Positions 24,877 to 32,908 of a stretch of DNA of 64,000 nt are shown here, in pieces. Position 1 is the stretch's first letter. Each line of letters starts with the position of its first letter. The DNA is from Sulfurovaceae bacterium (GTDB lineage: Bacteria; Campylobacterota; Campylobacteria; Campylobacterales; Sulfurovaceae). The stretch lies in assembly GCA_028714675.1 (NCBI GenBank), contig JAQTLV010000004.1, forward strand, positions 1-64,000. Reading direction: 5' to 3'. The notes under the pieces were generated by a model that had not been told where the DNA came from, did no database searches, and saw only the letters and a list, made by a program, of their open reading frames with translations. The translations under genes were made by a program, and so were the position numbers.

Positions 24877-26082
24877 ATGAAAAAAGCATTATTGCTATCT
24901 GTGATAGCTTCAACAATGATTATGGCAGGTGGAGATATTGCTCCAGTTGAACCAGAAGTGGTTGCACCAGCTCCAGTAGCTGAAAGTGGTTGGAAATTTA
25001 GTGGTCAAGGTGTGCTTTATTATGAAACCAATGATGATTGGAATAGTAATAGCAGAAGTTTTTTTGACCAAGAATCATCTCGTGCAAATGCTGGTATTCA
25101 ATTAACAGCTACAAATGATAACCTAATAAGTGGTGTTGGTTTTGGTGTTCAACTCAATGGTATTGGAACACTTGGGTTAGAAGAAAATGTAGTAAGTGGT
25201 GTAATGCAAAGTGCTGATAGCAATCTTAATGGTGGATATGTTTCACAACTTTATCTAACTTATGGCATTAATAATACTAGTTTCAAAGTAGGTCGTCAAG
25301 AGCTTCCAAAAGCACTTTCGCCATTTGCGTATTCAGAAGATTGGAATGTGTTTAAAAATACATTTGACGCAGCACTTGTTGTAAATACAGACATACCAAA
25401 TACTACGTTTGTAGGTGCATGGGTAAGAGATGCTAACTATAATGGTTATGGTGCCAATATGAACGATTTTAATAAGCTAAATGGCAATGATGGTGTTTGG
25501 ATGCTTACGGCTCAAAATAAATCTATTGAGAATTTGATACTAACTGGATCTTTGTACTATGCCAATGATTATGCAAATATTCTTTGGGTTGATGCTGGTT
25601 ATGATGCTGATATTATGAACATAGGTTTACAAGGTGGTTTTATAGATCCTGATGCTTCTAATCGTGATAATACTCTCATATTTGGAGCTAAAATAGAAAG
25701 TAAGTTTAATATTGTTAATGCATCTTTGGCATTTTCTCATATAAATGATGGATATACTTCTATGTTGAATTTTGGCGGAAGAACATCCGTACTTTATACA
25801 GATATGATTGCAGATCAAAGTAGTAATTATCGTATTGATAACAATAAATATGTAATTAGAGCCAATGCTGATGTGCTTGGAGGTAATCTAGAGGGGGCAT
25901 ATGGATATACTAATTTTCAAAATTCTAGACCAGCATTTAAGGAGTTTGATCTTACATATAAAGCCAGCATAACTGAAAATGCAAATATAGCAATAAATTA
26001 CTTCTATAAAAATGACGGTTGTACTTATTGTGCAGATGAAGCAGAAAATGCTATACGTTTTATAGGAAGATATAATTTCTAA
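24877..26082 (+). CDS. Opr-family outer membrane porin, first of tandem pair
   Basis: A 401-aa outer membrane beta-barrel. Signal peptide of about 17 residues (MKKALLLSVIASTMIMAGG) is followed by a Pro/Val-rich stretch and WKFSGQ. Recurrent amphipathic strands, YLTYGI, FKVGRQELPKALSPFAYSEDW and the terminal aromatic RYNF are typical of the Campylobacterota Opr porins. It forms a water-filled channel for small solutes; selectivity is unknown. A short cysteine pair (CTYC) occurs near the C-terminus and is absent from the second copy. It has its own hairpin terminator. N-terminal 40 residues and upstream region are near identical to the next gene. Confidence 0.9.
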   Translation: MKKALLLSVIASTMIMAGGDIAPVEPEVVAPAPVAESGWKFSGQGVLYYETNDDWNSNSRSFFDQESSRANAGIQLTATNDNLISGVGFGVQLNGIGTLGLEENVVSGVMQSADSNLNGGYVSQLYLTYGINNTSFKVGRQELPKALSPFAYSEDWNVFKNTFDAALVVNTDIPNTTFVGAWVRDANYNGYGANMNDFNKLNGNDGVWMLTAQNKSIENLILTGSLYYANDYANILWVDAGYDADIMNIGLQGGFIDPDASNRDNTLIFGAKIESKFNIVNASLAFSHINDGYTSMLNFGGRTSVLYTDMIADQSSNYRIDNNKYVIRANADVLGGNLEGAYGYTNFQNSRPAFKEFDLTYKASITENANIAINYFYKNDGCTYCADEAENAIRFIGRYNF

Positions 26083-26090
26083 TAACTTTT

Positions 26091-26122
26091 AACTCAAAGC
26101 TTTTATGCTTTGAGTTGGGTAT
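26091..26122 (+). terminator. Terminator of the first porin gene
   Basis: A 10-bp inverted repeat (AACTCAAAGC at 26091-26100, GCTTTGAGTT at 26107-26116) with a 6-base loop, followed by GGGTATTTTT. Located 8 bases after the stop. Confidence 0.85.
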
Positions 26123-26154
26123 TTTTAACTCATTTTTCCAATTCCCAATCTTTC

Positions 26155-26227
26155 CATTTACTTTTCATTAATTTTTTTAAATATTTTGTTATACTTGTGG
26201 TTATTAAAAATAAAGAAGGGGATATAA
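26155..26227 (+). repeat. Duplicated porin upstream region, copy 2
   Basis: Second copy of the 73-base segment described at 24804-24876, exactly 1351 bases downstream, containing the same TATACT -10 box (26190-26195) and ribosome binding site. Confidence 0.9.
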
Positions 26228-27481
26228 ATGAAAAAAGCATTATTGCTATCAATGATAGCTTCAACAATGATCATGGCAGGTGGAGACATCGCTCCAGTAG
26301 AGTCAGCAGCAGTTACACCAGCTCCAGTAGCCGAAAGTGGTTGGAAGTTTAGTGGTCAAGCGGTAGGTTATTATCAAGCACTTGGATTAGACATTGCTAA
26401 TGTTGATCTATTTGATCAAGAGCTTGCTTCAGCAAATGCTGGACTCCAATTGACAGCTACTAATGATAATTTAATCGGTGGTGTTGGTTTTGGTGTTCAG
26501 CTAAATGGTCTTGGAACACTTGGGTTAGAAGAAGATGTTGTTGCATATCCAATGCAACAAGGAAATTCTCTTAATAGTGCATATATTTCACAGCTTTATC
26601 TAACTTATGGCATAGGTAATACAAGCTTAAAAGTTGGTCGCCAAGAGCTTCCAAAAGCACTTTCGCCATTTGCATTTTCTGAAGATTGGAATGTGTTTAA
26701 AAATACATTTGATGCAGCATTGGTTGTAAATAATGATATTCCAAATACTACTGTTGCTCTTGCATGGGTAAAAAGAGCGAATTATAATGATTCAGCTGTT
26801 ATGGCAGATAATTATAATGGTTTTAGCGGCATAACAGGCATGAATGAGTTTAATTCTATTAATGATAATGATGGCGCGTTTATGTTAACGGCTCAAAATA
26901 AGTCTATAGATAATGTTATTTTGACAGGTTCTTATTATAATGTTAGCACAAATACTAATGGAGATTATATCCTTTGGGCTGATGCACAAATAAATGTTGG
27001 AAATTTAAATATAGGACTTCAAGGCGGTAAGGCTGAAGAGGGTGCAAATGCCTATGGAGCAAAAGTTGCAACTACAATCTCTGATGTAAATCTAGCTCTA
27101 GCATACTCTAATGTTGGTGGACATGGTGGTTTCAAACAATTGGGTGGAACAACCTCACCACTCTATACAGATATGGCTGGAGATCAATTGCTTGGCTCAT
27201 ATGATTTGCGTTATGCAACTTCCGAAAAAGATGCTAAAAAATGGATGATATCTGCAAATAAAGATATATTTGGCGGAAATCTTTCTGCAGTGTATGGCAT
27301 GATTGATGCATATTATGCAGATTCATATAAAGAATTCGATATCGCTTATTCTAAAAACATTAGTGATAATTTAAATCTAAGTGCAGCTTATGTGCATGCG
27401 GATGCTGATTATTTGGATGGATTTCCTACAAATAATCCAACCATTGATGTTGTAAGAGTTATAGGAAGATATAACTTCTAA
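26228..27481 (+). CDS. Opr-family outer membrane porin, second of tandem pair
   Basis: A 417-aa paralogue of the preceding porin. The signal peptide (MKKALLLSMIASTMIMAGG) and VAESGWKFSGQ are nearly the same, and QELPKALSPFAFSEDWNVF is shared, but surface-loop regions differ in length and sequence (for example VKRANYNDSAVMADN and KQLGGTTSPLYTDMAG). The C-terminus RYNF is the expected last beta-strand. Divergence in loops with conserved strands points to altered pore selectivity or phage/immune escape; that is inference. An inverted repeat at 27500-27527 follows and may terminate it. Confidence 0.9.
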   Translation: MKKALLLSMIASTMIMAGGDIAPVESAAVTPAPVAESGWKFSGQAVGYYQALGLDIANVDLFDQELASANAGLQLTATNDNLIGGVGFGVQLNGLGTLGLEEDVVAYPMQQGNSLNSAYISQLYLTYGIGNTSLKVGRQELPKALSPFAFSEDWNVFKNTFDAALVVNNDIPNTTVALAWVKRANYNDSAVMADNYNGFSGITGMNEFNSINDNDGAFMLTAQNKSIDNVILTGSYYNVSTNTNGDYILWADAQINVGNLNIGLQGGKAEEGANAYGAKVATTISDVNLALAYSNVGGHGGFKQLGGTTSPLYTDMAGDQLLGSYDLRYATSEKDAKKWMISANKDIFGGNLSAVYGMIDAYYADSYKEFDIAYSKNISDNLNLSAAYVHADADYLDGFPTNNPTIDVVRVIGRYNF

Positions 27482-27499
27482 AATTATAAAAAATATTTT

Positions 27500-27527
27500 A
27501 TATTCAAGGCGTATGCGTCTTGAATAT
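27500..27527 (+). terminator. Probable terminator of the second porin gene
   Basis: ATATTCAAG (27500-27508) pairs with CTTGAATAT (27519-27527) and the stem extends inward through GCG/CGT around TATG. No long T run follows. Confidence 0.55.
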
Positions 27528-27605
27528 CTCCATTAACTCATTTTTTCTATCTTTTTGTTATTATTGCATAAAACTACCACTAAATATTATATTAAAGAGA
27601 AATGA

Positions 27606-28376
27606 ATGATTATAGATACACATTGCCACTTGGATGATGATAGATACAGAGATGATCTTGATGAAGTTATAAATAGAGCTGTTAAAAATAGTGTAGAGAT
27701 GTTTATAATACCAGCGGGAGACCCAGATACACTCAAAAGAGCCATAGAGATAAGTGAATCTTATGTGAATGTTTATTTTGCGGTAGGCACACATCCTTAT
27801 GATGCTATAAAGTATAGCAGAGATTTTATAGAAGAGTTTATATCTCATCCAAAATGTGTGGCAGTTGGTGAGTGTGGGCTTGATTATTATAGGTTGCCTG
27901 ATGACAAGAATGAGATAGAAAAAGAAAAAAAAATCCAAAAAGAGGTTTTTGTAGATCAGATAGAACTTGCAAATAAGTATAATAAACCACTCATTGTGCA
28001 TATCAGAGATGCATCACATGACTCTTTGGAGATTTTAGAACATTATGCAGGAGAGCAAGGAGGAGTTTTGCACTGTTATAATGCAGACCATGAGCTTTTA
28101 AAATTGGCGAAAAAAGGATTTTACTATGGTATAGGAGGTGTAATCACATTTGCTAATGCCAGGAAGCTTGTGGAAGTTTATTCTCGCATACCATCAGATA
28201 GATTACTTATAGAAACTGATGCTCCATATCTCACTCCACATCCTTATCGTGGACAAAGAAATGAGCCATCATATTGTACTTTTGTGGCACAAAAAATGGC
28301 AGAACTTAGTGGAATAAGTAGTGATGAGATATCTGAAATAACAACACAAAATGCAAAAAGACTTTTTGGTATTTGA
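27606..28376 (+). CDS. tatD: TatD-family metal-dependent hydrolase/DNase
   Basis: A 256-aa TIM-barrel hydrolase. Metal ligands: DTHCHLDD at the N-terminus, GECGLDYYR, HIRDAS and ETDAPYLTPHPYRG. Members are 3'-5' exonucleases acting on DNA and RNA in repair or apoptosis-like degradation. In Campylobacter the gene also precedes a lytic transglycosylase/RlpA-type gene, as it does here (63 bases). Confidence 0.94.
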   Translation: MIIDTHCHLDDDRYRDDLDEVINRAVKNSVEMFIIPAGDPDTLKRAIEISESYVNVYFAVGTHPYDAIKYSRDFIEEFISHPKCVAVGECGLDYYRLPDDKNEIEKEKKIQKEVFVDQIELANKYNKPLIVHIRDASHDSLEILEHYAGEQGGVLHCYNADHELLKLAKKGFYYGIGGVITFANARKLVEVYSRIPSDRLLIETDAPYLTPHPYRGQRNEPSYCTFVAQKMAELSGISSDEISEITTQNAKRLFGI

Positions 28377-28438
28377 GAAAGCCAAACTAAAGTCAAATAA
28401 AGAGATAATCATAGATATTTTTAATCTAAAGGGTAAAA

Positions 28439-29248
28439 TTGATAAATAAGGTATTTATTTTATTTTTTGTGTTAGCAAATATGCTGTGGTTTAGTGGATG
28501 TTCACAAACAACAATAGCATCAATCAAAAAAAAGAAAACAACTACAATTACAAGCCAATCAACCCACAAAGCAACTATGAAACCTTATTGTGTTTTGGGT
28601 AAAAATTATACTCCAGAGTATATAGAATTAGGCGATACAATGAGTGGAATTGCTAGCTGGTATGGACCTAATTTTCATGGTAAATATACAAGTAATGGCG
28701 AAATTTATGATATGAATGATTTTACAGCAGCTCACAAGACATGGCCTATGGATACGCTTGTAAAAGTAACAAATCTTGATAATGGCAAAACACAAATTGT
28801 ACGAATAAATGATAGAGGTCCTTTTAAGGATGGCAGAATTATAGATTGTAGTTATGCTGCTGGTAAAAACCTAGGTTTAGATAAAAGTGGATTGGCAAAA
28901 GTAAAGATAGAGGCAATAGGGTTTAATAGCAAGCCCATAAAGCCAACTATTTTGAATGATAATGTTTATGTGGCACAAAATACTAAAACAAGTAGTGATA
29001 CAAAAAAAATATTATTAAATAATTTTGGTATACAAGTAGGTGCTTTTAAATTTAAAGATGGCGCAGATACAACAAAGTCGCAGTATGCTTCGTTAGATAA
29101 AAGATATACTGCAGAGATTAAAAAGTTTTCCTTGGATGATGGAAGTGAAATATATAGAGTTTTTGTAATGGGATTTGCAACAGAACAAGAGGCAAAAGAT
29201 TATATGTCATGTTATGGTATTTCTAATGCCATTATAATTAGAGGATAA
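28439..29248 (+). CDS. rlpA: RlpA-family septal ring lytic transglycosylase lipoprotein
   Basis: A 269-aa outer membrane lipoprotein. Signal peptide ending in lipobox WFSGC (Cys about 21). The double-psi beta-barrel domain is GIASWYGPNFHGKYTSNGE, MNDFTAAHKTWPMDT, VRINDRGPF and IIDCSYAAGKNLGL. A C-terminal SPOR domain (about 195-268, FGIQVGAFKF to EAKDYMS) binds denuded glycan at the division site. The start codon is TTG with AAAGGG five bases before it. It follows tatD and precedes hisB by 9 bases. Confidence 0.92.
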   Translation: MINKVFILFFVLANMLWFSGCSQTTIASIKKKKTTTITSQSTHKATMKPYCVLGKNYTPEYIELGDTMSGIASWYGPNFHGKYTSNGEIYDMNDFTAAHKTWPMDTLVKVTNLDNGKTQIVRINDRGPFKDGRIIDCSYAAGKNLGLDKSGLAKVKIEAIGFNSKPIKPTILNDNVYVAQNTKTSSDTKKILLNNFGIQVGAFKFKDGADTTKSQYASLDKRYTAEIKKFSLDDGSEIYRVFVMGFATEQEAKDYMSCYGISNAIIIRG

Positions 29249-29257
29249 GGAGAAAAA

Positions 29258-29833
29258 GTGATTTATGAAGAGAGTAGAACTACCAAAGAGACTGATATAC
29301 AAGTAAAATTAGAGCTTTACGGTAGGGGTGAAACAAAAATCTCTACAGGTGTTGACTTTTTGGATCATATGCTTGATGCATTTGGAAGACATTCAAATAT
29401 AAATCTTGAAGTTAGTTGCAAAGGCGATGTACACATAGATGATCATCATAGTGTTGAAGATGTCGCGATAGTGCTTGCCAAGGCACTACATAAAGCTGTA
29501 TATCCTGTAAAAAATATAGAGAGATATGGAAATGCAACTGTGGTTATGGACGAAGCAAGCGTGAGTTGTGATATAGATATATCCAATCGAGGATTTTTAG
29601 TTTTTGATCTCCCAATTGGTGGTAAAGTAGGTGATTTTGATGTAGAGCTTGTTGAAGAGTTTTTTAGGGCTTTTGCTATGAATTTTCCTATAACTTTGCA
29701 CCTTATTTATAATAGAGGAACAAATAAACATCATATTGTAGAAGCAGCATTCAAGGCACTTGCAGTTGCCCTTAGAAGAGCATTGACTGTAAATGAAAAT
29801 GCTGGAATTCCAAGTACGAAAGGTGTGCTATGA
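29258..29833 (+). CDS. hisB: Imidazoleglycerol-phosphate dehydratase
   Basis: Sixth step of histidine biosynthesis. 191 aa, single-domain HisB with the two metal-binding repeats FLDHMLDAFGRHS and DDHHSVEDVAIVLAKAL, then NKHHIVEAAFKALA. The start is GTG with AAGGAG five bases upstream. Its stop overlaps the kdsC ATG by 4 bases, linking a histidine gene to an LPS operon, an arrangement common in Campylobacterota. Confidence 0.96.
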   Translation: MIYEESRTTKETDIQVKLELYGRGETKISTGVDFLDHMLDAFGRHSNINLEVSCKGDVHIDDHHSVEDVAIVLAKALHKAVYPVKNIERYGNATVVMDEASVSCDIDISNRGFLVFDLPIGGKVGDFDVELVEEFFRAFAMNFPITLHLIYNRGTNKHHIVEAAFKALAVALRRALTVNENAGIPSTKGVL

Positions 29834-30327
29834 GTATAGAGTTGATAGTTCTTGATGTTGATGGAACTCTAACAGATGGAACGATAACTTATAGTTCAAG
29901 CGGAGACGATATAAAATCTTTTAATGTCAAAGATGGACTTGGAATTGATGGTTGGGTAAATATTGGTAAAGAAGTTGCCATCATAACAGGTCGTCATTCA
30001 GCAGTAATTGCCAGAAGAGCAAAAGAGTTAAAAATAAAATATTTTTATGAAGGCGTTAAAAACAAAAAAGAAGTTTTGCAAAATCTTATGGATGAACTCT
30101 CTTTGTCAAAAGAGCAAGTTGCTTGCATAGGTGATGATTTGAATGATTTGAGTATGTTTGAAATATCGGGGCTTACTTTCGCTCCAAATGATGCTTGTGA
30201 GTACGTTAGAAAAAACATAGATGTTGTTTTGGATACAAAAGGCGGGCATGGTGCGGTTAGGGAGATGATAGAGTATATAATCAAAAGAGATAATACACAG
30301 GAGCAGTTTTTAAAACTATGGCAGTAA
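29830..30327 (+). CDS. kdsC: KDO 8-phosphate phosphatase
   Basis: Removes phosphate from 3-deoxy-D-manno-octulosonate 8-phosphate to give Kdo for LPS. HAD type C0, 165 aa: LDVDGTLTDG with the nucleophilic aspartate, IITGRHS, and GDDLNDLSMF for Mg2+ binding. It overlaps both hisB and lptC and is functionally tied to the following LPS-export genes. Confidence 0.94.
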   Translation: MSIELIVLDVDGTLTDGTITYSSSGDDIKSFNVKDGLGIDGWVNIGKEVAIITGRHSAVIARRAKELKIKYFYEGVKNKKEVLQNLMDELSLSKEQVACIGDDLNDLSMFEISGLTFAPNDACEYVRKNIDVVLDTKGGHGAVREMIEYIIKRDNTQEQFLKLWQ

Positions 30328-30827
30328 AAATTCAATGGGTCTTAATCTTTTTTATTGTTATAACCTTAATGTTATCTTTTAGTTTGAGGTTTGATAATAA
30401 TTCACATGAATCTGGAATAACAAAAGAATTAAATTTTAAAAATACGATTTTTACAGAAGTTGATACAAATGGAGTTGTTAGTTATGCAAATGTCAAAAAT
30501 GGCGAACAAACAGATGGAGTTTTGACCATGCATGATATTAGTTTTGACAAGATAAATGACACAAAAGTTGTTGCGGATAAAGCCATATATCAAAAAGACG
30601 AGATTATATTATCTGGTAATGTAAAAATAAACCAAAAAAATGGTTTTGCGTTCAACTCACAAAAGGCTGTATACAATACAAGAAGTGGAAAAATAACATC
30701 CAAAGATAAATATAATGCTACACTAAATGGAAATATACTCACTGGTAATAATTTTAGTTATGATACAAAAAAATCAAATGCAACATCTGGCAATATACAC
30801 GCAACACTTTATACGCAGGATAAATAA
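30318..30827 (+). CDS. lptC: LptC, LPS export protein
   Basis: Bitopic inner-membrane protein that passes LPS from LptBFG to the LptA bridge. One N-terminal transmembrane helix (about residues 5-22) precedes a periplasmic beta-jellyroll (DGVLTMHDISFDKI, QKAVYNTRSGKI). 169 aa is short to normal for epsilonproteobacterial LptC; sequence identity in the family is low, so position between kdsC and lptA supports the call. Its start lies within the end of kdsC. Confidence 0.82.
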   Translation: MAVKIQWVLIFFIVITLMLSFSLRFDNNSHESGITKELNFKNTIFTEVDTNGVVSYANVKNGEQTDGVLTMHDISFDKINDTKVVADKAIYQKDEIILSGNVKINQKNGFAFNSQKAVYNTRSGKITSKDKYNATLNGNILTGNNFSYDTKKSNATSGNIHATLYTQDK

Positions 30828-30889
30828 TCATAAGTCTATTTTAGAAGATTGATGTGATATAATATTGAAATTCATTTATGGTTGTTTTG

Positions 30890-31348
30890 ATGCGCATAGT
30901 TTTTTTTATTTTTATTTTTACATCCCTTATATTTTCTCAAAAGATAGAAGTAACCTCCGATTTTGTTGAAGCAAATAGCGGTAGCAAGCAAGTTAAATTT
31001 GTGGGAAGTGTTCATATCTGGCAAGACTCATCTAATTGGATGAAAGCTGATGAAGCAACTGTATATTTTGATGATGTAAACCAAACAAAACAATACGAAG
31101 CAGTTGGTAATGCTAGTTTTGAAATGAAAGACAAAGATGGACACTATAAAGGGAAAGCCAATAGCTTTAAACATTTTGTAAAAGAGTCTATATATATAAT
31201 GCAAGGTAATGCCGAAGTAAGTGATTTGCTAAATAAGAGATTTTTGAGCGGTGATACAATCAATGTAAATATGAAAACAGGCATAGCAAATGTTAAAAGC
31301 CAAACTAAAAAGCCAGTAAAATTTATATTTGAACTTAAGAAAAAATAG
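30890..31348 (+). CDS. lptA: LptA, periplasmic LPS bridge protein
   Basis: OstA-like periplasmic protein forming the LPS conduit to the outer membrane. Signal peptide MRIVFFIFIFTSLIFS is followed by the jellyroll core: KIEVTSDFVEANSGSKQVKF, KADEATVYFDDVN, QGNAEVSDLLNKRF and SGDTINVNMKTG. 152 aa from ATG 30890; an ATG at 30878 would add four residues and neither has a clear ribosome binding site. Follows lptC by 62 bases with a possible TATAAT box in between. Confidence 0.88.
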   Translation: MRIVFFIFIFTSLIFSQKIEVTSDFVEANSGSKQVKFVGSVHIWQDSSNWMKADEATVYFDDVNQTKQYEAVGNASFEMKDKDGHYKGKANSFKHFVKESIYIMQGNAEVSDLLNKRFLSGDTINVNMKTGIANVKSQTKKPVKFIFELKKK

Positions 31349-31356
31349 GTGCATTG

Positions 31357-31965
31357 ATGAGTTTCCCAAAAATACACAGAGCAGAATTTATAAAATCAGC
31401 ACAAGGCGTGAAAGATAGTTTACCAGAAGATAGAAGTGAAGTTGTTTTTATGGGACGCTCCAATGTTGGTAAAAGTTCAACTATAAATACTTTGACAAAT
31501 AGAAAAAATTTAGCCAAAAGTTCATCTACACCAGGGAAAACACAGCTTATTAATTTTTTTGACATTATTTATAAAGATGAAAATCAAGAATATCCTATAA
31601 GACTTGTTGATTTGCCTGGTTTTGGTTATGCAAAAGTTTCAAAAACACTAAAAGAAGCATGGCAATATAATTTGTTAGAGTTTATAAAAAATCGTGTATC
31701 AATTAGACTTTTTATTCATTTAAGAGATGCTAGACATCCACATACAGAGATAGATGAAGATGTTTTTAATAATCTTCAAAAAATAGTAAGACCAGATCAG
31801 AGAATTTTAACTGTGTTTACAAAGATTGATAAATTAAATCAAAAAGAGCGTGCAGCTCTCAAAAAAGAGTTTCCAGATTCTATAACATTTTCCAATCTTA
31901 AAAATCATACTATTGACCCAGTCCATAAAGAGATACTTTTTACAGTGTTTGGAGTTACGCAATGA
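31357..31965 (+). CDS. engB: EngB/YsxC ribosome-biogenesis GTPase
   Basis: TRAFAC GTPase required for 50S subunit assembly. G1 GRSNVGKSS, G3 DLPGFGYAK, G4 TKID are all present in 202 aa. I use ATG 31357; a TTG immediately before it (31354) is an alternative. The gene lies 8 bases after lptA and its stop overlaps the next ATG (ATGA). Confidence 0.95.
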   Translation: MSFPKIHRAEFIKSAQGVKDSLPEDRSEVVFMGRSNVGKSSTINTLTNRKNLAKSSSTPGKTQLINFFDIIYKDENQEYPIRLVDLPGFGYAKVSKTLKEAWQYNLLEFIKNRVSIRLFIHLRDARHPHTEIDEDVFNNLQKIVRPDQRILTVFTKIDKLNQKERAALKKEFPDSITFSNLKNHTIDPVHKEILFTVFGVTQ

Positions 31966-32429
31966 TAAAACTTTCTAAAGCTAAAATCAGCGATATTGCC
32001 GATATGCAAACACTCGTAGCAGACGAGGTTGAAAAAGGTGTAATTTTATATAGAAGTGAAGATGAAATTGCAACCAATATAAGATCATATATACTTGCCA
32101 AAGATGAAAACAAACTTGTTGGCTATATGGCTTTACATATACATTCTAAAAAATTAGCAGAAGTAAGAAGTCTTGTAGTTAATGTAGACTATAGAGATAA
32201 AGGCATAGGTGCAGATATGGTTAGGTTTGCTATTCTTGAGGCTAAAGAATTAGGTATAGAAGAAAATATACTTTCTCTTACCTATGTACCAGATTTTTTT
32301 ATAAAATTAGGTTTTAAAGAAATCAATAAAGAGTCAATTCCAGATCATAAAATATGGGCTGATTGTATTAAATGTATACACTTTCCAGTTTGCAACGAAG
32401 TTGCTTTGGTATATTCTATGAAAGAATAA
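31962..32429 (+). CDS. GNAT acetyltransferase, probable short N-acetylglutamate synthase
   Basis: A 155-aa single-domain GNAT protein. Acetyl-CoA pyrophosphate-binding stretch is VRSLVVNVDYRDKGIGADMV; the later LTYVPDFFIKLGFKEI and IPDHKIWADCIKC match the short N-acetylglutamate synthases (the ArgA-type GNAT of Mycobacterium and relatives), which lack the amino-acid kinase domain. If so it makes N-acetylglutamate, the first intermediate of arginine synthesis. The three C-terminal cysteines (CIKCIHFPVC) may bind metal. Overlaps engB by 4 bases. Confidence 0.75.
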   Translation: MIKLSKAKISDIADMQTLVADEVEKGVILYRSEDEIATNIRSYILAKDENKLVGYMALHIHSKKLAEVRSLVVNVDYRDKGIGADMVRFAILEAKELGIEENILSLTYVPDFFIKLGFKEINKESIPDHKIWADCIKCIHFPVCNEVALVYSMKE

Positions 32430-32431
32430 AC

Positions 32432-32908
32432 ATGATAGTAACAAGAGTAAATAGAATAAAACAGAAAAATATAGGACCAATACAGTTAACAATGCTTAGT
32501 ATATTGGCATTTTTTTATCCAGTCTTTGTTTCTATGTATAGCTTTTTCCCTATTTTTTTTGGATTATGTGCATATTTACTAATACTAGCAATCAAAAGAC
32601 AAAATATTCCAATGATAATAATTTGTGTAATTTATTCTATATCGCTTGAAGTAAATTTTTCTATGCCACTATTTAATATTATTATTTCTGTTTTGATATT
32701 TTATGTGCTAGGTTACAATAGGGTAAGACTATGGACAACATGCAAACCATGCATTGCTGCTACAAGTATTATTTCTATCTATTTTATATATTTTATAACA
32801 GTTTTTTTAGATGATATAGCATTTTCTACAACAAATCACTCTATAGATTTTAACTGGTTGCTTGTATTTAATATTTTTATAGATATCTTTTTGGCGGCTA
32901 TGTTGTAA
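32432..32908 (+). CDS. MreD-like integral membrane protein
   Basis: A 158-aa protein with about five hydrophobic helices (LSILAFFYPVFVSMYSFFP onwards). Directly before the PBP2 gene mrdA, whose ATG overlaps its TAA. This is where mreD stands in other rod-shape clusters; sequence similarity in MreD is weak, so the assignment rests on size, topology and position. I chose ATG 32432, just after the acetyltransferase stop; no clear ribosome binding site is visible. Confidence 0.65.
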   Translation: MIVTRVNRIKQKNIGPIQLTMLSILAFFYPVFVSMYSFFPIFFGLCAYLLILAIKRQNIPMIIICVIYSISLEVNFSMPLFNIIISVLIFYVLGYNRVRLWTTCKPCIAATSIISIYFIYFITVFLDDIAFSTTNHSIDFNWLLVFNIFIDIFLAAML

